Positions 58,990-64,000 of a stretch of DNA of 64,000 bases are shown here, one piece after another. The stretch is from the NCBI GenBank assembly GCA_022566735.1, contig JADFIG010000014.1, positions 18,357-82,356 on the forward strand, written 5' to 3'. Origin of the DNA: Pseudomonadota bacterium. GTDB lineage: Bacteria > Pseudomonadota > Gammaproteobacteria > Burkholderiales > Burkholderiaceae_C. Both the position numbers and the translations under genes were made by a program. The notes below the pieces were generated by a model. It was not told the DNA's origin, did not search any database, and worked only from the letters and a program-made list of their open reading frames with translations. Position 1 is the first letter of the stretch; each line of letters starts with the position of its first letter.

Positions 58990-60131
58990 TCACCTCTTCC
59001 GACGCGCTGCTGCAGCAGGCCGCGCAGCAGCGTCAGCCTGTGCTGGCCGAGCGCCTGGTGGCCTGGCAAGGCCGCGAGGGGCGCCACCACCTGCCCTGGC
59101 AGCAGACCCGCGACCCTTACCGGGTGTGGCTGTCCGAGATCATGCTGCAGCAGACCCAGGTGGCCACGGTGCTGGGCTACTACGGGCGGTTCCTGCAGCG
59201 CTTTCCCACGGTGGCCGACCTGGCTGCCGCACCGCTGGACGAGGTGCTGGCGATGTGGAGCGGGCTGGGCTATTACAGCCGGGCGCGCAACCTGCATCGC
59301 TGCGCGCAGGCCGTGGTGGCCGATCACGGTGGGCGCTTCCCGGGCACGGCCGCGGAGTTGCAGACCCTGCCCGGCATCGGGCCGTCCACGGCGGCGGCGG
59401 TGGCGGCCTTCTGCTTTGGCGAGCGCATCTCCATCCTGGACGGCAACGTCAAGCGGGTGCTGGCCCGCGTGCTGGGCTGGGAGGGCGATCTGTCGGTGGC
59501 GGCCCACGAGCGTGCGTTGTGGCAGGCCGCGCAGGCCGTGCTGCCGGTGCGCGGAGAGGACATGCCGTCTTACACCCAGGGCCTGATGGACCTCGGTGCC
59601 ACGCTGTGCACGCCGCGCAAGCCTGCGTGCCTGATGTGCCCCTGGACCGAGCTGTGCGCTGCCCGCGAGGCGGGCGACACCGAGCGCCTGCCGGTCAAGA
59701 CGCGCAAGCTCAAGCGGGGCACGCGCGAGCACTGGTGGCTGTGGCTGGTGCGCCAGGCGCCTTCGGGCGAGCAGGTCTGGCTGGAGCAACTGCCCGACAC
59801 CGGCGTGTGGGCTGGCCTGTGGACGCTGCCTCTGCTCGATGACGAGGCGGCTTTGACCGCCTTGCTGGGGGCGCCTCACGCTGCGGCGCTGGAACCCCAG
59901 CCGCGCCTCAAGCACGTGCTCACGCACCTGGACTGGTGGCTGCACCCGCGGCGCCTGGTGCTGACCGATGCCCAGGCCGAGGCGCTGACACCCACCCTTG
60001 CGACGCGCCATGCGGAGGGCGGCGAGCCCGCAGGTGGGCGCATCGTCACCCAGGACGGGCGCTGGGTGGCGGTGGACGATCTGGCCGCCTGGGGCTTGCC
60101 TGCGCCGGTGCGCAAGCTGCTGCAGCCCTGA
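58986..60131 (+). CDS. mutY: A/G-specific adenine glycosylase
   Basis: 381 residues. It removes adenine opposite 8-oxoguanine, backing up MutM. The helix-hairpin-helix LQTLPGIGPSTAAAVAAF, the catalytic Glu and Asp regions (SEIMLQQTQV and DGNVKRVLAR) and the [4Fe-4S] loop C-x6-C-x2-C-x5-C (CTPRKPACLMCPWTELC) are all present. The C-terminal NUDIX-like domain recognises 8-oxoG. GTG start overlaps the dynamin stop, so translation is coupled. Confidence 0.96.
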   Translation: MITSSDALLQQAAQQRQPVLAERLVAWQGREGRHHLPWQQTRDPYRVWLSEIMLQQTQVATVLGYYGRFLQRFPTVADLAAAPLDEVLAMWSGLGYYSRARNLHRCAQAVVADHGGRFPGTAAELQTLPGIGPSTAAAVAAFCFGERISILDGNVKRVLARVLGWEGDLSVAAHERALWQAAQAVLPVRGEDMPSYTQGLMDLGATLCTPRKPACLMCPWTELCAAREAGDTERLPVKTRKLKRGTREHWWLWLVRQAPSGEQVWLEQLPDTGVWAGLWTLPLLDDEAALTALLGAPHAAALEPQPRLKHVLTHLDWWLHPRRLVLTDAQAEALTPTLATRHAEGGEPAGGRIVTQDGRWVAVDDLAAWGLPAPVRKLLQP

Positions 60132-60134
60132 GCT

Positions 60135-60914
60135 TCAGGCCAGCGTGACGACCACCGGGGCGTGGTCGCTGGGGCGCTCGTTCTTGCGGGGGGCCTTGTC
60201 GATCACGCAGGCGCTCACGCGGGGCTTGAGGGCCTCGCTCACGAGGATGTGGTCGATGCGCAGGCCCTGGTTCTTGCGGAAGGCCAGGTTGCGGTAGTCC
60301 CACCAGCTCCAGGGCTTGGGCGGCTGCTCGAACAGGCGGAAGGCATCGCTCAGGCCCAGCGCCAGCAGCTGCTGGAAGTGGCTGCGCTCCTGCACCGTGC
60401 AGTGGATCTGGTCTTTCCAGCCGACCGGGTCGTAGACGTCGTCGTCGGTGGGTGCGATGTTGAAGTCGCCCATCAGGGCCAGGTGGGGGTGGCGCGTGAG
60501 CTCGTCCTTGACCCAGGCCTGCAGGGCGTCCAGCCAGGCCATCTTGTAGACGAACTTGTCGCTGTCGGGGGCCTGGCCGTTGGGGAAGTAGGCGCCGATC
60601 ACGCGCACGCTGCCCAGGCTCGCGTGCGGGACGGTCGCGGCGATCACGCGGGCCTGCTCATCGGCGAAACCAGGGATGTTGCGCACCGTGTCCGTGGCGG
60701 CTTCGCGCGTCAGCAGGGCCACGCCGTTGTAGGTCTTCTGGCCGAACCACTGCGCCTGGTAGCCCGCGGCGGCCAGGTCGTCGTGGGGGAACTTGTCGTC
60801 GGTGAGCTTGGTTTCCTGCAGCACCAGCGCTTCGACGGGGTTGGCGGCGAGCCAGTCGAGCAGTTGCGGCAGGCGCACGGACAGGGAGTTGACGTTCCAG
60901 GTGGCGAGTTTCAT
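60135..60914 (-). CDS. xth: Exodeoxyribonuclease III / AP endonuclease
   Basis: 259 residues. It nicks abasic sites and has 3'-5' exonuclease activity. Conserved MKLATWNVNSLSVRLPQLL, LQETKL, GDFNIAP and SDHAPVVV fit ExoIII family 1. Convergent with mutY (3 bp), completing a base-excision-repair group. Upstream is AT-rich DNA where accessory genes begin. Confidence 0.96.
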   Translation of the reverse strand: MKLATWNVNSLSVRLPQLLDWLAANPVEALVLQETKLTDDKFPHDDLAAAGYQAQWFGQKTYNGVALLTREAATDTVRNIPGFADEQARVIAATVPHASLGSVRVIGAYFPNGQAPDSDKFVYKMAWLDALQAWVKDELTRHPHLALMGDFNIAPTDDDVYDPVGWKDQIHCTVQERSHFQQLLALGLSDAFRLFEQPPKPWSWWDYRNLAFRKNQGLRIDHILVSEALKPRVSACVIDKAPRKNERPSDHAPVVVTLA

Positions 60915-60975
60915 GATTTTTATAGCACGTTGAATTTATTGATGTTTTTGTCTTGGTTTTGCTGATTTTTGCGTC

Positions 60976-60997
60976 TAGCTACCCACTTAGCTACCCA
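60976..60997. repeat. Two 10-bp direct repeats upstream of xth
   Basis: TAGCTACCCA at 60976-60985 and 60988-60997, 12 bp apart. They lie in the AT-rich junction between xth and the accessory genes. The reverse strand reads as an open tail here (ends ...KFNVL then TAA), which could be a remnant of a gene end. A possible element boundary, not proven. Confidence 0.4.
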
Positions 60998-61154
60998 AAT
61001 AATCCGTGCTTCACGAGGAGCTCATCTGGTCCCAACGGGTCGTTGCATTATCTCGTCGGGAAGTGCTGATCGCCTGGATGTCGGTAGCGATTTCCCCTCG
61101 CGGTAGCCGCCTAGGCGCAAACAGCTCGTGCATTGGACGGCGATGCTTGGTGCC

Positions 61155-61183
61155 TTGCAAAGATCGCCATTTCCCCCTAAGAT
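61155..61183 (+). promoter_or_regulatory. Promoter of the AbiE toxin-antitoxin pair
   Basis: -35 TTGCAA (61155-61160), 17-bp spacer, -10 TAAGAT (61178-61183). The first gene starts about 30 bp further on. Confidence 0.7.
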
Positions 61184-61187
61184 TGCA

Positions 61188-61197
61188 TGAAATTTCA
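61188..61197. promoter_or_regulatory. Palindrome at the AbiE transcription start
   Basis: TGAAATTTCA, a perfect 10-bp palindrome placed at the expected transcription start, between the -10 and the first codon. AbiEi antitoxins repress their own promoter by binding inverted repeats, so this may be the operator. Confidence 0.5.
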
Positions 61198-61211
61198 ATG
61201 AGAAATCAATC

Positions 61212-61823
61212 GTGGAAAGCGTTTCTGCTCCATCGAGGATGCTGGTAAGCGGTGCCGCCGAACGGCTGGCTGCCTTATTGCGCCCCGGGCGCGTGTACCG
61301 GCGAGAGGATCTGGCAGAGATGAGCAATGCGGTGGACCGTCACGTGCGTGAGTTGGTCGCCGAGGGGCTTGTGAAGAAATTGGCGCAGGGCATGTACTAC
61401 GTGCCGAGGGTGTCCAGCTTCGGTCCTGTACCGCCTGAGGATGCCGAGGTGGTTGGCAGCTTTCTTCGCGACAGTGACTTCCTCGTGTTCTCGCCTTCGG
61501 CATACAACGCTGTGGGCCTGGGTACCACGCAGCTATACAACCGCACACTGGTCTACAACCACAAGCGGCATGGTGTGTTCAAGCTGGGCAATCGGCAGTT
61601 CGATTTCCGGGTGAAACCACGTTTCCCCAAAAAGCTCACGCCGGAGTTTTTGTTTGTCGATCTACTCAACAACCTTGAGCAGTTGGCTGAAGATCGTGAT
61701 GCAGTTTTGCGGCAAGCACAGAGCAAGCTGCCATCGTTTGACGCCGACAAGCTCAAACGCGCACTCTCGACCTTTGGCTCTGTGGCCACCCGCAAGCGCA
61801 CCAAAGGTTGGCTGAGTGCTTGA
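61212..61823 (+). CDS. AbiEi-type antitoxin/regulator (DUF6088-like)
   Basis: 203 residues. An N-terminal winged-helix region (about 10-60: LAALLRPGRVYRREDLAEM, VRELVAEGLVKKLAQGMYY) and a C-terminal domain as in AbiEi antitoxins of the type IV AbiE system, which act by regulating rather than binding the toxin. The first codon is GTG at 61212, with only a weak site; the ATG at 61239 is an alternative. It overlaps the toxin gene by 8 bp. The pair is AT-richer than its surroundings. Confidence 0.85.
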   Translation: MESVSAPSRMLVSGAAERLAALLRPGRVYRREDLAEMSNAVDRHVRELVAEGLVKKLAQGMYYVPRVSSFGPVPPEDAEVVGSFLRDSDFLVFSPSAYNAVGLGTTQLYNRTLVYNHKRHGVFKLGNRQFDFRVKPRFPKKLTPEFLFVDLLNNLEQLAEDRDAVLRQAQSKLPSFDADKLKRALSTFGSVATRKRTKGWLSA

Positions 61824-62757
61824 ATTCCTGCATGACCGCAAGGACTTCGGCGACCTGCTTGCGGTGGTCGCTGATGAACGAAGCCTTGATCCGACATTGG
61901 TCGAGAAGGACTACTGGATCATGCATTGCCTTTGGGGCCTGCGAACGCAGGGGTTCAACTTTGAACTCAAGGGCGGCACATCCTTGTCCAAGGGCTTCGG
62001 TGTCATCCACCGCTTCTCGGAGGACATCGACATCCGCATCGAACCACCCAAAGATCTGGCCGTCAAAATCGGCCGCAATCAGGATAAGGCGGCCCATGTC
62101 GCGTCCCGTCGGGCTTTCTATGATTGGCTGGCCGCTGAAATCAAAATCCCGGGCATTGTTCAAGTCGCTCGTGATGAGGAGTTCGACGACGAGAAGATGC
62201 GCAGCGGTGGTGTTCGTCTGTCCTATGCGGCGCGTACCACCCCATTGGCTGGCGTCAAAGACGGAATCTTGCTGGAACTCGGTTTTGATGACACGGCACC
62301 GAACCGCCCGGTGACCATCTCCTCTTGGGCGTGGGACACAGCAAGCGCACGCGGCATCTCTGTGATGGACAACAGGGCCATCGATGTGCCGTGCTATGCG
62401 CCGACCCACACCTTTGTCGAGAAGCTCCAAACGATTTCGACCAAGTATCGAAAATTGGGTGAGGCGCAGGCGTTCCCTGCCAACTTCTTGCGCCACTACT
62501 ACGACGTGTACTGCTTGCTGCAGTTGGACGAGATCCAGTCGTTCATGAATGATCCTGCATACCAGGAGCGCAAGAAGCAGCGCTTTCGTACGGGGGATGA
62601 GTTGGTGATCGCCAGCAATCCGGCGTTCATCCTAAATGCTGATGAGCGCAAGCGCTTTGCCGTGGAGTACCGGAAGACTCAAGCGCTGTACTACCAGGGG
62701 CAGCCAGATTTTGATGGGATCTTGGCGCGCATTGGGGAGAACATCGCGTCGATGTAG
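61816..62757 (+). CDS. AbiEii-type nucleotidyltransferase toxin
   Basis: 313 residues. The nucleotidyltransferase signature is intact: ELKGGTSLSKGF, the catalytic Asp pair in SEDIDIRI, VEKDYWIMHCLWGL and the THTFVEKLQTISTKYRK lysine motif. AbiEii proteins transfer nucleotides to cellular RNA targets and act in phage defence by abortive infection. GTG start within the antitoxin gene end couples the two. No integrase or other defence gene is visible adjacent. Confidence 0.88.
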   Translation: MLEFLHDRKDFGDLLAVVADERSLDPTLVEKDYWIMHCLWGLRTQGFNFELKGGTSLSKGFGVIHRFSEDIDIRIEPPKDLAVKIGRNQDKAAHVASRRAFYDWLAAEIKIPGIVQVARDEEFDDEKMRSGGVRLSYAARTTPLAGVKDGILLELGFDDTAPNRPVTISSWAWDTASARGISVMDNRAIDVPCYAPTHTFVEKLQTISTKYRKLGEAQAFPANFLRHYYDVYCLLQLDEIQSFMNDPAYQERKKQRFRTGDELVIASNPAFILNADERKRFAVEYRKTQALYYQGQPDFDGILARIGENIASM

Positions 62758-62872
62758 GGGGGCAATCTAGCTGCGTACTTGCCTCAAAGCATTACCGATT
62801 TCGGTCTAATGCAGCTACTCAGTCCAGTTCGGTCAAGGTGATTCCTTGTTTGGATTCAATGGGGTGAGAGGT

Positions 62873-63268
62873 TTAGTCTGGGAAGCGCTCAATGTGCGTC
62901 TCGCCCCGGCGGCCAAGGTAGACAACATGGCGGCCTGCAATCCAGACCGTGTAGGCCACACAACCTGCGCGCTGAGATAGCTTCTTGAACTCGGGGTACA
63001 TCACGCGACCCTGCTGCGCACCCGAAATGGCAGCGCGCACGGCGTCGCCGTCAAAAGCGTCGGCAATGTTGTGTTGCGGGCGCTCGAAACTGAAGTCGGC
63101 CGTGCTGCCGTCGGGCAGGTAATAGGTCGTGCGGCCGGAGCGGTAGTCCACGTGGTAGGACTCGACCCCAGCGCCGACCAGTTGGCCAATCACCTGGCCG
63201 AAGTGGATGGTGCCTTGGTTGGAGGCTTCAAAAGTGGACTGGACGATGGCGCGGGTGGTTTCGTTCAT
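62873..63268 (-). CDS. DUF1398 family protein
   Basis: 131 residues. It fits the DUF1398/YbcV family (TIHFGQVIGQLVGAGVESYHVDYRSG, TTYYLPDG, ADFSF, GCVAYTVWIAGRHVVYLGRRGE). Function unknown. It is 33 bp downstream of the MarR gene, on the same strand, so probably in its operon and under its control. Confidence 0.85.
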   Translation of the reverse strand: MNETTRAIVQSTFEASNQGTIHFGQVIGQLVGAGVESYHVDYRSGRTTYYLPDGSTADFSFERPQHNIADAFDGDAVRAAISGAQQGRVMYPEFKKLSQRAGCVAYTVWIAGRHVVYLGRRGETHIERFPD

Positions 63269-63301
63269 GGTTTGCGTTCAGGTGAAGTAATGTCTGGTGG
63301 A

Positions 63302-63772
63302 TCAGGCAGTGGGGACGACTTTGAGTTGGTGGTGTTGCACCAGCGCTTGCATGGTCTGCATGAGCGCCTGGCGCTCTGCGGCGGGCAGATGGCCAAAGAA
63401 GTGGGCGTCGTTAGCATCAGCCAGCGCGGACAGTAGCGGCACCAGCGCCTTGCCTTTGGTTGTGAGTCCTAGGCTTTGCTCGCGGGCACTGCCATCGGCC
63501 AGTTGTCGCTCAGCCAAGCCCTTTTCTTCCAGACGCGACACCACCTTGGAGGCCGCCCCCTTGGTCATGCCCAGGGTCTGGATCAGCGCGGCGTGGGTGG
63601 TTTCTTCTTGCGACCAGAGCGTGCGAAGCGCCACCCATTCGGTCACGGTGACGCCCTCCGCTTCCAGCAGATGCTGGAAGCGGAGGGACACGTGGTTGGA
63701 GATAAAGCGCAACCAGAAGCCCAAGTGGGCTTCCAGCGGCGAAGGTGTGGATTGTTTCTTGTGTCTGGTCAT
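63302..63772 (-). CDS. MarR-family transcriptional repressor
   Basis: 156 residues. Winged-helix MarR protein (LGFWLRFISNHVSLRFQHLL dimerisation helix; ALIQTLGMTKGAASKVVSRLEEKGL recognition helix and wing). It has no obvious ligand clue. The ATG at 63772 was chosen because the upstream frame would run through the promoter and operators. Two palindromes flank its own start site, so autoregulation is likely; the DUF1398 gene follows. Confidence 0.88.
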   Translation of the reverse strand: MTRHKKQSTPSPLEAHLGFWLRFISNHVSLRFQHLLEAEGVTVTEWVALRTLWSQEETTHAALIQTLGMTKGAASKVVSRLEEKGLAERQLADGSAREQSLGLTTKGKALVPLLSALADANDAHFFGHLPAAERQALMQTMQALVQHHQLKVVPTA

Positions 63773-63775
63773 TAG

Positions 63776-63789
63776 GTTTCCTAAGAAAC
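63776..63789. promoter_or_regulatory. MarR operator 1
   Basis: GTTTCCTAAGAAAC, palindromic arms GTTTC and GAAAC. It lies between the predicted transcription start and the marR ATG. Same arms as operator 2, 27 bp away centre to centre. Confidence 0.65.
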
Positions 63790-63796
63790 TATCTGC

Positions 63797-63825
63797 AATG
63801 TAGTTTCCCAGGAAACCAATGTCAA
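63797..63825 (-). promoter_or_regulatory. marR promoter
   Basis: Minus-strand -35 TTGACA (complement of 63820-63825), 17-bp spacer, -10 TACATT (complement of 63797-63802). The spacer contains operator 2. Confidence 0.8.
63803..63816. promoter_or_regulatory. MarR operator 2 (between -35 and -10)
   Basis: GTTTCCCAGGAAAC, perfect 6-bp arms. Located inside the promoter spacer, where a bound repressor would exclude RNA polymerase. Confidence 0.7.
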
Positions 63826-63880
63826 GGCGTTGGCGATCTATTTTTGGGTCTAGTAGCCTCACACAACTCAGTGCGTAAGC

Positions 63881-64000
63881 TCCCCTGTCAAGTAGACAGT
63901 TCAGAAGTAGAGACTTCCTGGTTGAACACCCTGGGTTTGAACACAGCCGGCGGCACGTTGCCCAGGGAGTCGTGCGGCCGGTATTCGTTGTAGTCGGTCA
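63881..64000 (-). mobile_element. IS3-family insertion sequence, one end
   Basis: The window ends inside an insertion sequence whose transposase end is seen. The likely terminal repeat is near CCCCTGTCAAGTAGACAG (63883-63900), with TGTC and GACA arms. Exact end and target duplication are not visible. Confidence 0.6.
63888..64000 (-). CDS. IS3-family transposase OrfB, C-terminal end only
   Basis: The last 36 or so codons of an integrase-core transposase that continues past the window: DYNEYRPHDSLGNVPPAVF is the signature end of IS3-family OrfB. The stop codon (63888-63890, minus strand) lies in the element's end. Intactness of the rest cannot be judged. Confidence 0.85.
   Translation of the reverse strand, partial: TDYNEYRPHDSLGNVPPAVFKPRVFNQEVSTSELST

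Noticed and set aside
63745..63993. 82-codon plus-strand frame at the window end
   Set aside because: It is antisense to the marR promoter and the IS3 transposase end.

Overview
The window is chromosomal DNA from a high-GC betaproteobacterium, most likely Burkholderiales of the Comamonadaceae/Leptothrix type. This is inferred from gene content and order rather than from a marker gene: DUF3460-scpA-panB-panC, nrdA/nrdB beside a lysine/alanine-rich H1-like histone, ccsA-ffh, lolB-ispE-tRNA-prs-rplY and mutM-dynamin-mutY. Long open frames antisense to real genes are common because of the GC content and were left out.

Layout. 1-3.3 kb: a multi-PAS sensor histidine kinase cut by the window start, and mrp. 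3.5-10.5 kb: metG, a CYTH-CHAD protein, DUF3460, scpA, panB, panC. 10.6-15.6 kb: a DinG/YoaA-type helicase and a large lipoprotein zinc metalloprotease. 15.7-20.3 kb: a TRAP transport operon (TatT-like lipoprotein, solute-binding protein, fused QM permease). 20.5-25.8 kb: ettA, a processive glycosyltransferase, cytochrome b561, a 63-residue protein, a YggU protein and the histone-like protein. 26-36.5 kb: class Ia ribonucleotide reductase, whose nrdA and nrdB are separated by about 6 kb holding three tandem tyrosine recombinases and a small coiled-coil protein. 36.5-41.8 kb: ampD, pilR, pilS, a PP0621-type protein and ccsA. 41.8-47.7 kb: ffh, a DUF2726 protein, ftsY, rsmD, coaD, a YfhL-type ferredoxin and a DUF4124 protein. 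47.7-56 kb: pth, a chemoreceptor, rplY, prs, tRNA-Gln, ispE, lolB and a TPR protein. 55.9-60.9 kb: mutM, a dynamin-like GTPase, mutY and xth. 61-64 kb: an AT-richer accessory stretch with an AbiE toxin-antitoxin pair, a DUF1398 protein, an autoregulated MarR repressor and the end of an IS3-family insertion sequence.

How the genes relate. Most are housekeeping. The co-translational targeting GTPases Ffh and FtsY, pantothenate synthesis (panBC) with coaD for CoA, and base-excision repair (mutM, mutY, xth) each form a functional group. NrdR control of nrdA can be read directly: two NrdR boxes with centres 32 bp apart lie on a promoter with a 17-bp spacer.

The most interesting parts are the recombinase trio between nrdA and nrdB, with an intrinsic terminator at its 5' end that protects it from nrdA read-through; the accessory end, where both the AbiE and MarR promoters carry palindromes suited to autoregulation; a probable sigma-28 promoter for the chemoreceptor inserted between pth and rplY; and the dynamin-like GTPase between two oxidative-DNA-repair glycosylases. 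No rRNA, CRISPR array, replication origin or riboswitch was seen.
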